From the NCBI RefSeq assembly GCF_030317105.1, contig NZ_JASZYG010000013.1:62001-126000 (forward strand): a DNA stretch of 64,000 bases. Direction: 5' to 3'. The notes beneath the pieces were generated by a model. The model saw nothing but the letters and a program-made list of their open reading frames with translations, searched no databases and was not told the DNA's origin. Positions 43,122 through 51,336 of the stretch are shown one piece after another. This stretch comes from Variovorax brevis (GTDB taxonomy: Bacteria > Pseudomonadota > Gammaproteobacteria > Burkholderiales > Burkholderiaceae_C). Every line of letters begins with the position of its first letter. The stretch's first letter is position 1. Both the position numbers and the translations under genes were made by a program.

Positions 43122-43421
43122 ATGAAGACCGCCCAGTTGCCTCCCGTGCGCGTTGAGCAATCCGTGCGCGATGAGATCGAAAGCGTGCTGCGCCAAGGTG
43201 AAACGCTATCGCAGTTTGTGGAGAATGCGACTGTGCAGGCCGCCCAGCGCCGCAAATCACAGGACGAATTCCTTGCGCGTGGCCGAGCTTCACTCAAGCG
43301 TGCAAAGAAGAGTGGCGAATACTACTCGGCCAAGGACGCGCTCGACGCGATGCAGGCACGCCTGGATGCGCGCCTTTCGCAACTCGGCAAAGAGCAACGC
43401 AAGTCAAGCGCTGATTCGTGA
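43122..43421 (+). CDS. antitoxin of a RelE/ParE-type module
   Basis: The protein has 99 residues. A ribbon-helix-helix-like N-terminus (TAQLPPVRVEQSVRDEIESV, ETLSQFVENATVQAAQRR) is followed by a basic, helical tail (ARGRASLKRAKKSGEYYSA). It overlaps the toxin start by 4 bp (GTGA). DNA-binding autoregulation is expected from the family type. Confidence 0.75.
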   Translation: MKTAQLPPVRVEQSVRDEIESVLRQGETLSQFVENATVQAAQRRKSQDEFLARGRASLKRAKKSGEYYSAKDALDAMQARLDARLSQLGKEQRKSSADS

Positions 43422-43729
43422 CTTACACGGTCACCTTGACGCACGAAGCCCTTGAAGATCTCCTGCGTCTTGAGGACTTCCTCGTCGAGTCCGCTTTGCA
43501 GTATGGAGACTTCGATTTGCCGCGCCGGGCAATTCAGGCGATCCGCGCGGAGGTTCGAGTTCTAGAGACGAACCCGTTCACTTGCCGGATCGCAGATGCT
43601 GACCGCCTTGAACGCGAACTGGTTATCCCCTTCGGTGCTTCCGGATATGTTGCGTTGTTTCGCATCATTGACGACCAATCGGTCGTGGTTGCCGCGATCC
43701 GCCACCAGCGCGAAGATGACTGCCACTAA
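43418..43729 (+). CDS. RelE/ParE superfamily toxin
   Basis: The protein has 103 residues from GTG (MTYTVTLTHEALEDLLRLED), with ETNPFTCRIADADRLERELV, GASGYVALFRI and VVAAIRHQREDD, the typical ParE/RelE strand pattern ending in an RHQRE motif. Members poison gyrase or cleave mRNA on ribosomes. Its stop is 36 bp from the left end of the IS5-type element. Confidence 0.8.
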   Translation: MTYTVTLTHEALEDLLRLEDFLVESALQYGDFDLPRRAIQAIRAEVRVLETNPFTCRIADADRLERELVIPFGASGYVALFRIIDDQSVVVAAIRHQREDDCH

Positions 43730-43764
43730 GCAACTCCTGGTGGGCACCTCCCGTACTTTCCTTA

Positions 43765-44693
43765 GAACTTATCCGTAAATAGTTAAACTGTCGATCCGAG
43801 CCGCATTGGGCGCGGCGATGGATCAAGATCTTGGCGAAACGTATCGAGTCGTGGGTGGTAAGCGATGAGTTCTGGCAGCGGGTGGAGCCGCTGATTCCCG
43901 CGCGCTTGGCGGCACAGAAAATCTACGTGCGCAAGCCAGGGGCCGGCCGACCACCAAAGCCGGCTCGACTGGTGTTCGAGGCGATCGTCTACGTGCTGCG
44001 TACGGGCTGCCAGTGGAAGGCGCTGCCCAAGGAGCGCTTCGGCAGCGCAAGCGCCATCCACAAGCGATTTCTTGAGTGGGAGGCCGCGGGATTCTTCGAG
44101 GCTCTGTGGAAGGCGGGCTTGGCCGAATACGACCAGATGCAGGGCATTGCCTGGCGCTGGCAGAGCATCGACGGCGCGATGATGAAGGCGCCACTGGCAC
44201 AGGAAGCCGTGGGCCCCAACCCGACGGATCGGGGAAAAAAAAGGAAGCAAGCGCCACCTGTTGGTGGACGGCCGTGGCGTCCCGTTGTCGCTCGTCGTGA
44301 CAGGGGCCAACGTCCATGACTGCAGGCGGCTTGGCGACGTGCTCGCAGCCATCGTCGTCAGGCGCAAGGATCCGCCATATCGGCGACACAAACATCTGTG
44401 CGCCGACGCGGGCTACCGTGGAGTCGAGCACCTTCGCACCATCGAGCGCAACGGCTACATCCCTCACGTCGTTGGTCGACGTACCGAGGCCGACATCAAG
44501 CAGCGCGATCCGACCAAGAAGGCACGGCGCTGGGTCGTCGAGGTCTGCCATAGCTGGTTCAACCGCTTCCGCAAGCTGCTCGTGCGCTACGAGAAACTCG
44601 AGCGCAGCTTCGTCGCCCTCAACCACCTTGCCGCCGCCATCATCGCCTTCCGCAAGGTACCTGCCGACGTCAACATAAGTTACGGATAAGCTC
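43765..44693 (+). mobile_element. IS5-family insertion sequence (IS427-like)
   Basis: The element is 929 bp. Its ends are imperfect inverted repeats: GAACTTATCCGTAAAT at the left, and the complement of GGATAAGCTC at the right (GAGCTTATCCGTAACT). They are flanked by a TTA direct repeat (43762-43764 and 44694-44696) as in TNA-type targets. The element carries two overlapping transposase frames joined by an A8 run. Confidence 0.85.
43831..44689 (+). CDS. IS5-family transposase in two frames, likely programmed frameshift
   Basis: The first frame (43831-44319, TTG start) encodes LAKRIESWVVSDEFWQRVEP and the N-terminal DUF4096-like domain with RTGCQWKALPKERFG. At an eight-A run (44235-44242, after GGGG) ribosomes must slip by one base to enter the second frame, which carries GVPLSLVVTGANVHDCRRL, the catalytic DAGYRGVEHL and the C-terminal RWVVEVCHSWFNRFRKLLVR. 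Such A-run slippage is established for IS427-type elements. Both halves look complete, so the element may be active. Confidence 0.8.
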
Positions 44694-45034
44694 TTAGTCG
44701 GGCCTCCGATCGGCTGCGCCGCGCGCTTGCTCGTGTTGGCGCCTCCGCCCATGCGTGCACACGCGCAGACCTGGCGCCAGATCCTCACGCGCGGCGTAGC
44801 CGCCGGGCATTTGCGCAATCTTCCCGGCCTAGTCAATCAGGTCATTGACAAGCTTTCGGCTCGGCGCGGGGTGTACTGGGCGACGTAGTCGCCGATTTCC
44901 TGCAAATCGCGCCCGCACCCCGCCAAGCGAAGCCTGCGCAGGGCGCGAGCCCTCCCCACAGTCGCCCATGCCGCTCACCAATGAATGCGCCAATACGGTA
45001 CGCTTCGGGGCGAAAAGCCACCTTCCTGCCCATC

Positions 45035-45445
45035 ATGAAGAAACCCATCATTGCGGCTGCGCTGACTGCCGCCTGCCTGTTCGCCCAAGCCGGCATCGTG
45101 GGGGTCACTCTGCAATCCCACGCAATAGGCGACTACATGGCTTTCTGTCCTCAGGGCTGGGGTGGCACGACAGCCGGCGACCAGCAGCGCGTCACGTGCG
45201 TGCTGTCATTGCCAAGTCTCGAGCTCGCATTCATGCATCTCACGGGGAACAAGGTCAGCGATATTGACTTCTACCTGCCTGACCGCACGACCTTTGATGC
45301 GGCGCTGGAGGACGTGAACCGGCAATTCGGACAGGCCACCATCAACCCGAACAAGAACGGCGTGTTCTGGCGGCCTGGTGATGTATTGATCGAGGCCGAA
45401 CAGGTCCGCCAGCGCTACCAGATCAGCGTAAAGCGAGGGCGTTGA
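45035..45445 (+). CDS. secreted hypothetical protein
   Basis: The protein has 136 residues. A signal peptide (MKKPIIAAALTAACLFAQAG) precedes a mature domain with two cysteines (MAFCPQGWGG; RVTCVLSLPS) that could form a disulfide. The family is not recognised. The ATG at 45035 is chosen for the signal peptide. 44700-45034 holds no other gene I can support. Confidence 0.65.
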   Translation: MKKPIIAAALTAACLFAQAGIVGVTLQSHAIGDYMAFCPQGWGGTTAGDQQRVTCVLSLPSLELAFMHLTGNKVSDIDFYLPDRTTFDAALEDVNRQFGQATINPNKNGVFWRPGDVLIEAEQVRQRYQISVKRGR

Positions 45446-45556
45446 CTCCAGCCGCCTTTCGGTCGCGGGCTGACGGGCGACGGGGGAAGAGAGGTGATTG
45501 CCAACCCGATGGCCATCACCACGCCACCAACGCCACACAAGACAATCATTCCAGGC

Positions 45557-46180
45557 TCAACGTGTCCACGACGAGAACCCCTTCGGCTGATCTGAGTCTA
45601 CCCGGCTCGCTGCACGCTCTCGAATCACAACGCCACCAAACACCCCACGAAATCGCAGTCCCACGGAAACCCACGAGATCGAAAGCGTCCGCCGATGGAT
45701 CCCTTGCTGCGCGATGCTGGACGCAACGGCTCTCCGGTTCAAGGGAATGACACCAACGAATGCCGACCCGAACGACGTCCGACTCGTGCGCGAAGGCTCG
45801 CCGATGGGCACATCTACATTCTGTGAGTCCATCCGGACCGGCCGGGCGGCCCGCCCTTCGTCATCGACAAACGCCGAGCCGCACTGGCTGCCGAAATCGT
45901 TCCAGCCTTGGGCGCACGCCCTGGCCCATTCGCGCTGCGCTTGCTGGGTGGCACCGCTGCGCGCCGCCTGCAGGGCGTGCATTTTCTCGGGAGATATCAC
46001 GTACGCGGCGGTGCGCCCGTGGCGCGTGATGAGCACCGGCTCACGCTGCGCCTTGTCCAATAACTGGCCGAATTTTTCTGGGTGGAAATCACTTTGGGCC
46101 CCAATGTAGCTAGCCTGTCCCCAGGTTAGCCGATTACACAGGTTGTCCCAAAGCTGCATTCCCCGTGTCTCCAAGGTCAT
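45557..46180 (-). CDS. Phd/YefM-like antitoxin with an anomalous C-terminal extension
   Basis: From the ATG at 46180 (MTLETRGMQLWDNLCNRLTW), the Phd core FGQLLDKAQREPVLITRHGR, TAAYVISPEKMHALQ lies at residues 35-75. The frame then stays open for about 110 further residues without family resemblance (ending QPKGFSSWTR), so an original stop has probably been lost by frameshift or deletion. It lies 5 bp downstream of the RelE-type toxin. Confidence 0.6.
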   Translation of the reverse strand: MTLETRGMQLWDNLCNRLTWGQASYIGAQSDFHPEKFGQLLDKAQREPVLITRHGRTAAYVISPEKMHALQAARSGATQQAQREWARACAQGWNDFGSQCGSAFVDDEGRAARPVRMDSQNVDVPIGEPSRTSRTSFGSAFVGVIPLNRRAVASSIAQQGIHRRTLSISWVSVGLRFRGVFGGVVIRERAASRVDSDQPKGFSSWTR

Positions 46181-46185
46181 GATCT

Positions 46186-46518
46186 TCAACGGACCTCAGT
46201 GGTCCTCTCCACGCCGATGTCGAACGGCCACACCTTCATTTTCTGGCCCGGAAGGATTTCGTAGAGCGCTACATGGCCTGTGGAACCGAGGCCTACGATC
46301 AACTCCCGGCGCGTCGTACGCCTGTCGTCTCCCGCTTTCCGACAGGCCCAAGGGTTCTGGGCTAGTCGCTTCTTGATGCCGGTGCGAAGCTCGTGCAACA
46401 CATGCTGAGCCAGGTCCAACTCCTCCAAAGATTCTGACCGCGCGACAAGGAATTCGGACAACCGCTCCAGGTCATCCTCGGCTTGCGGAGTCATCTCGAC
46501 GCCAAACAATTCCGTCAC
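46186..46518 (-). CDS. RelE/ParE-type toxin
   Basis: The protein has 110 residues from GTG at 46518. MTPQAEDDLERLSEFLVARS, RRELIVGLGSTGHVALYEI and MKVWPFDIGVER follow the RelE/ParE pattern. Its start overlaps the preceding small frame by 4 bp, and a Phd-type gene follows after 5 bp. Which of the two flanking proteins is its antitoxin is not clear. Confidence 0.75.
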   Translation of the reverse strand: MTELFGVEMTPQAEDDLERLSEFLVARSESLEELDLAQHVLHELRTGIKKRLAQNPWACRKAGDDRRTTRRELIVGLGSTGHVALYEILPGQKMKVWPFDIGVERTTEVR

Positions 46519-46649
46519 GTACTGACGCGACTTTGCAGTTCGCGACGTCTTGCGTCAATGCGCTCCTGGACGTGGTCAAACACTTCGTCCACAGGGTGCG
46601 AAACACCGGTTCGCAGGTATTCCTTCGAAACCGGTCTCGCCACGTGCAT
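46515..46649 (-). CDS. short antitoxin-like protein
   Basis: A 44-residue frame (MHVARPVSKEYLRTGVSHPV, ending DARRRELQSRVST) is basic and helical, and its TGA overlaps the toxin GTG start. It has the size and position of a truncated antitoxin. An ATG at 46697 is also in frame. Confidence 0.4.
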   Translation of the reverse strand: MHVARPVSKEYLRTGVSHPVDEVFDHVQERIDARRRELQSRVST

Positions 46650-46725
46650 GGAAGTCCGCCTGGACACGACGGAAATCAACGGCCCGGCGCACGGCATCCG
46701 CTACAAAGGTGCTGATTCACACAGA

Positions 46726-46777
46726 TGCCCGCCCTTGCGGATGCGCCCTAAAAGAGGGCGCCTTCCCGGATGCCGCT
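46726..46777. repeat. dispersed hairpin repeat, copy 2
   Basis: This is the second copy of the element at 38574. GCGCCC (46742-46747) and GGGCGC (46755-46760) form a 6-bp stem around a TAAAAGA loop. The surroundings (46650-47199) hold no supported gene. Confidence 0.5.
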
Positions 46778-47199
46778 GGGAGCCAGGCAGGCCCGCATGG
46801 CCAGCGCCGCGCTGCCACCGTCCAGAAGATGCGAAGCCGCTCGTGCCTTCGATTGCAGGGAGGCGGGCCCCATTCCGAAGAGCGAGCATCGGGAGATGCT
46901 GCGCGAACTTGCGAGGCCCTCAGCGAGCATCGCCGCGACCTCGAACGAAATCTGGTTCTAGTGGGGGAGGGGGCGGCACAACCTATGTCCCTGACCGACC
47001 GGACACCGCCCGGATTCTCACGCAGAGAAAATTCCCTGTGGGAATCAGTAAGCAAACGAGCCCTTGCCTCCCCACAAGCCGCCACGCCGTTTTCTTGCAC
47101 TCAGATATCCTGCCTGTAAGTGTTTTCAACAAAGGCGCTGTCCTACCACCAGCCTCGTCTGAAGTTGTGAAACTTTCACATTTCAACGGACGGGCACTA

Positions 47200-47469
47200 A
47201 TGGAACAACTCCAGCAGAGCGCCGCGAATGAAGAGTTCGAAATCAAAGCGGTCCTGCACGATGGCTGGACCATAAGCGTCCGGGCCAAGGTCGTGAAGGG
47301 GGGTGCGGGGTTGCTCGGTTCTGCCGACATATCGCGCGGCGGTGTTTCGCATTACCGACTCACGTCGCCGGGGGTTTTCGACACTCATCAGCAACTGATC
47401 GCAGTCATGGTCGCCAAGGCGGACAAGTGGGTCGCTTTGCAGGCTCCCTTTGCGCCAACAGGCGTATAA
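47200..47469 (+). CDS. hypothetical protein (89 aa)
   Basis: The protein runs from MEQLQQSAANEEFEIKAVLH to ALQAPFAPTGV, with GWTISVRAKVVKGGAGLLG in between, and is soluble. The region is less GC-rich than the flanks. No family is recognised. The frame is open further upstream (SSEVVKLSHFNGRA), where the ribosome site is no better. Confidence 0.5.
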   Translation: MEQLQQSAANEEFEIKAVLHDGWTISVRAKVVKGGAGLLGSADISRGGVSHYRLTSPGVFDTHQQLIAVMVAKADKWVALQAPFAPTGV

Positions 47470-47862
47470 AAAAAGCAGTCTTGCGATGGCGCATGCAACC
47501 ACCAACGCGTTTCCGCCAGCCCATCTCCCATGAACACAGGGAGCTGACCCCAGAAAACTGAACAGATCGACAGGGGTGGAAACTTCTCCTGAAGGCGAGG
47601 ACCTCGCTGGTTGCTTGGAGCGAACATGAGCAGAAGCCGTATCGAGGATCGATGCTGTGCTGCGTACAAGGGCCGGCGCGGGAATTGCCTGTTTCCCGCT
47701 GTCATGGGAACCCGCGGATCAAGCGGTATGTACATGAGTATTTCGAGAAGGCAGCGCGTCGGGGATTCGCTGCCTGGATGACTATTGCGCAATTTGCATC
47801 GGCGCGCAGGTTTTCCAACGTCGGCGCACCACACACCTCGGAAGAGGATCAAAGGAAGAGCT

Positions 47863-49776
47863 ATGACGAGCGTCCGGTTGGTGCGAGGCTTGCGTCGGCT
47901 TGGCTTCGCGGCCCTGCTGATCCTCGCCTGGAGCGGCGGTAACGACGGAGTCGGCGGCAGAGCGCAGGGGGCCGACCCTCCGCTCAGGGATACGTCCGTA
48001 TCGTCCAAAAAGGCGCCGCCACCGGATGGACTTGCAGCTGTCCTGACCAGTCCGACCCTTGGCATCAAATTCGCCAGCCGGATTGCGACCTTTGTCTGGA
48101 CCGACACTGGCGCCAACCAGTACGGTTTCACGATCGAGTCGCCCTCCTTGGCGACACCTGTGGTCGACACTGTGACCCGCGCAACCACGCTTACGGTGAC
48201 AAACCTCCCCGCGGACGGCGCACAACTGGTGGTCCGGCTGAGCTCCCGAATCAAGGGAAAGTGGCAGCCACCCAACGAATACCGCTTCACGGCGGCTGGT
48301 TACACGGCGGCGCAGTCCACCGCCGCCACCAAGCCCTGGTCCGATCCGATTGCGCTACCCCTCGTGCCCGCCTCGGCCGCCAACCTCCCGGACGGCAAGC
48401 TGCTGCTGTGGGCGGCCCGTTCGCCCCAAAGCTTCAGCACGAGCAGTTCTGAGGCCTACACCTACACCTCGGTGTTCAACCCCACCACGCAATCAGCGAG
48501 CCCGATAACGGTCACGGCCACGGGTCATCAGATGTTCTGCCCCGGTCTCAGCATGTTGGCCGATGGCAGCGTTCTGGTCAGCGGCGGCAGCGATGCGGTG
48601 AAGACTTCGATATACGACCCGGCGTTGGGCGGCTGGGTGACGGGTGCGCAGCTCGGGATCGCACGTGCCTACCAGTCCAGCACGACCATGTCCGACGGCT
48701 CGGTATTCACAGTCGGGGGGTCGTGGAACGGCGGGATGGGTGGCAAGTATGGCGAGGTGTGGTCGGCCAGCACTCGGGCTTGGCGCACGCTCTCCGGCGT
48801 ACCGGCCGACATGCCGGACGCGAGCAATGTTTCGAAGCCACCGCTGGCCGGCCCGGACGCGGCCGGGGTCTACCGAGGCGACAACCACATGTGGCTCTTC
48901 GGCTCAGCCGCCGGGTGGGTGTTCCACGCCGGTCCTGCCGCCGCGATGCATTGGATCGATACGCGCGGCACTGGTGCGATCCATCAGGCCGGTCAGCGTG
49001 GCGATGACCCCTACGCCATGACCGCCAGCGCCGTGATGTACGACATCGGCAAGATTCTCAAGCTCGGCGGCGCGCCGAACCACGACAGCGGCACCGCCTT
49101 CAATACCGCTTACATCATCGACATCAATGCGGGCGCCCCGAAGCCTCCAACCGTGCGCAAGCTCTCCCCCATGGCCTACGGCCGAACTTTCGTCAACAGC
49201 GTGGCGCTGCCCAATGGCGAGGTGCTCGTGGTGGGCGGTCAAACGCAGCCCGTGCCCCTCTCCGACTCCTTCAGCGTGCTGGCGGCGGAGCTGTGGAGCC
49301 CGACGTTGGAGACATTCATCACTCTGCCGCCGATGCAGAGACCGCGCAACTACCACAGCATCGCAATGCTGCTACTGGACGGACGCGTGCTGGTGGGCGG
49401 CGGCGGGCTGTGCGACTGCTCTGCCGACCACCCGGACGCAGAGATCTACACGCCACCTTACCTGCTGGCACCTGACGGAACGCCGGCGCCACGTCCGGCC
49501 CTCACGGCCGCGCCCGCCAACGCCACATGGGGCAACCAGATCGCCGTAGCCACCGACCGTATGGTGGCCGGCTTTGCACTGGTGCGCATGGCATCTGTGA
49601 CCCACTCGGTCAACACCGACCAGCGTCGCATCCCGCTCTCCTTCACAGGCACGGCAGGGAATTACCAGCTGCGCATTCCGGGCGATCGCGGCGTGGTGCT
49701 GCCGGGCAACTACATGCTGTTCGCGCTGGACGGCAGCGGCGTGCCCAGCGTGGCGCGCACCATCAACATCCGATAG
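47863..49776 (+). CDS. galactose-oxidase-like copper radical oxidase, exported
   Basis: The protein has 637 residues. Copper radical oxidase landmarks are all present: Cys226 (HQMFCPGLSM) and Tyr270 (IARAYQSSTTMSDG) for the Cys-Tyr cofactor, Trp288 (VGGSWNGG) stacking on it, axial Tyr497 and ligand His498 (RPRNYHSIAML), and ligand His581 (VTHSVNTDQRRIPL). Kelch-like propeller blades lie between, and a C-terminal Ig-like domain ends it. The signal region (FAALLILAWSGGNDG) looks like a lipobox whose Cys has become Ser. Members oxidise alcohols, glyoxal or sugars to aldehydes or acids with O2, giving H2O2. It overlaps the cytochrome gene by one base. Confidence 0.9.
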   Translation: MTSVRLVRGLRRLGFAALLILAWSGGNDGVGGRAQGADPPLRDTSVSSKKAPPPDGLAAVLTSPTLGIKFASRIATFVWTDTGANQYGFTIESPSLATPVVDTVTRATTLTVTNLPADGAQLVVRLSSRIKGKWQPPNEYRFTAAGYTAAQSTAATKPWSDPIALPLVPASAANLPDGKLLLWAARSPQSFSTSSSEAYTYTSVFNPTTQSASPITVTATGHQMFCPGLSMLADGSVLVSGGSDAVKTSIYDPALGGWVTGAQLGIARAYQSSTTMSDGSVFTVGGSWNGGMGGKYGEVWSASTRAWRTLSGVPADMPDASNVSKPPLAGPDAAGVYRGDNHMWLFGSAAGWVFHAGPAAAMHWIDTRGTGAIHQAGQRGDDPYAMTASAVMYDIGKILKLGGAPNHDSGTAFNTAYIIDINAGAPKPPTVRKLSPMAYGRTFVNSVALPNGEVLVVGGQTQPVPLSDSFSVLAAELWSPTLETFITLPPMQRPRNYHSIAMLLLDGRVLVGGGGLCDCSADHPDAEIYTPPYLLAPDGTPAPRPALTAAPANATWGNQIAVATDRMVAGFALVRMASVTHSVNTDQRRIPLSFTGTAGNYQLRIPGDRGVVLPGNYMLFALDGSGVPSVARTINIR

Positions 49777-50237
49777 TGGCCGGCGCACTTCGCAAGCTTG
49801 CGCTTTGGATGGCTCTGTCGCTCGCAACCGCACTGGCCATAGGCCTCGCGCGGCGCGAACCCGCCGTGCCGGACCCGGTGGCGCGCGGCGCGCGCCTGTT
49901 CAACGGCACCGAGCCGCTCGCCGGTACGCTGTCTGGCCACAGCGCACCGCTGCCGACCGCGGCGACGCGCTGTACCCAATGCCACAGCGGCCCTGACAAG
50001 TCCAGCGCCACGGGCTCCAGTTTCGCGCCGCCTTTGGACCGGCGCCAGCTGCGCGAAGCCCGCCCGCGTCGCGGCGGCCCGCCCGTCGCCTACGAACAAG
50101 CGTCACTTTGCCGCACGCTGCGCACGGGCGTCGATCCGGCACACATCGTGTTGCCCCGGGCCATGCCACGCTTCGAGGCTGACGACGACCAGTGCGCGGC
50201 TTTGTGGGACTACCTGACGCAGGGCCCGTTGGAATGA
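49776..50237 (+). CDS. membrane-anchored c-type cytochrome
   Basis: The protein has 153 residues from GTG at 49776, which overlaps the oxidase stop (TAGTG). An N-terminal membrane helix (LWMALSLATALAIGLA) is followed by one haem site CTQCH and a distal Met in LPRAMPRFEADD. The C-terminal helix (CAALWDYLTQ) is the usual cytochrome c end. Genetic coupling suggests it serves the copper oxidase, either as electron acceptor or in cofactor maturation. Confidence 0.85.
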   Translation: MAGALRKLALWMALSLATALAIGLARREPAVPDPVARGARLFNGTEPLAGTLSGHSAPLPTAATRCTQCHSGPDKSSATGSSFAPPLDRRQLREARPRRGGPPVAYEQASLCRTLRTGVDPAHIVLPRAMPRFEADDDQCAALWDYLTQGPLE

Positions 50238-50836
50238 ATGCGCAGCGTCCCTTCGCCCCATCGCACCCTGCGACCTTGGCGCGCCGGCGCCTGCTCGCCG
50301 CCGGTGCCCTCACGTGCCTCGGCGTGCCGCCGGCGGTCCAGGCGAACACAGGCGTCGGTCCAGTTATGCCGCCCGTCGCAGCTGTCCCCTTGCGACTCCG
50401 GCGCCACGACGGCGCCGCGTCGAATCTCACGGCGCAGCTACATGGTGGCTCAACCGCCGTTCAATTGATGTTCACCGGCTGCAGCACCGTCTGTCCGATC
50501 CAGGGTGCCCTGTTCTCGGCACTGCAGTCCGCACTGCTGGCTGAACGCGATGCGACAACGCGCCTTCTGTCGCTGAGCATCGACCCGCTGGCGGACGACC
50601 CCGCTGCCCTGAGCGCCTGGCTGCGGCGCTTTGGCGCCATGCCCACCTGGAGCGCCGCGGCGCCGGCCATCGAAGCGCTCGATCCGATGCTCTTGCTGTT
50701 CAAGGGGGGAGCGGTGGCCGGCGATCGCCATACCGGCCAAGTTTATCTGTTCGATGGCTACTCTCGGCTGGTGTGGCGTACCAGCGAACTGCCGCCCGCG
50801 GCGGAGGTCATGACCGCGCTGCGGCGCATAGCGTGA
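50234..50836 (+). CDS. SCO1/SenC-type copper chaperone
   Basis: The protein has 200 residues. It has a Tat-like or Sec leader (TLARRRLLAAGALTCLGVPP), the SCO copper motif CxxxC (MFTGCSTVCPIQ) and the distal His (DRHTGQVYLFDG). It overlaps the cytochrome stop by 4 bp (ATGA). SCO proteins deliver copper to CuA sites and, in Streptomyces, to the GlxA radical oxidase, so it probably loads the oxidase encoded two genes upstream. Confidence 0.9.
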   Translation: MNAQRPFAPSHPATLARRRLLAAGALTCLGVPPAVQANTGVGPVMPPVAAVPLRLRRHDGAASNLTAQLHGGSTAVQLMFTGCSTVCPIQGALFSALQSALLAERDATTRLLSLSIDPLADDPAALSAWLRRFGAMPTWSAAAPAIEALDPMLLLFKGGAVAGDRHTGQVYLFDGYSRLVWRTSELPPAAEVMTALRRIA

Positions 50837-50855
50837 CCTGTCAGGCACGAGCGTC

Positions 50856-50962
50856 GGTTCTGTCGCAACAGGGAATCGCTCCTGGACTCACGCTATAGGT
50901 AGTGAATTTGACGGATCCCACGCTACGGGTAGTGGTCAGAAGTTTCTTGTTGCGACAGAACC
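50856..50962. mobile_element. 107-bp inverted-repeat element (MITE-like)
   Basis: Perfect 14-bp ends GGTTCTGTCGCAAC and its complement bracket the element. Inside, CACGCTAYRGGTAGTG occurs twice 36 bp apart. The ends resemble IS6-type terminal repeats. No target duplication is evident. It lies 19 bp after the SCO gene. 50963-51336 holds nothing recognised. Confidence 0.7.
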
Positions 50963-51336
50963 CATGAGCCCATGCATGCGTTCGTTTGTGCTTCAACGAA
51001 TCGCTGCGCGTGCCTCAGTGGACGTCGTGGCACCTCATTGCACTGGATGAAGTAGTCAGCAGCGCCACCGTTCTCTGCTCGATGCGGATCATGTGTGTTT
51101 CTACACAGCCTTGTATGGACACCGCCCGGTTTGCCAAGCTGATTCTCATGTGACCGTCACGACGGGTATCGGCTGCAGTCTTATATCCGGCCTTGTCATG
51201 CAAGCCGAAGCCTGCGGGCCCTGATGGAATTCGCCAAGAACCTCCTCATCTCGGCCACGCGCTTTTGTGGCGCAAGGCTGTGTTCAGGTTTGGGTTCTCG
51301 CGATCCGACCTGTCTTGCCATCACATTGAATCGACC

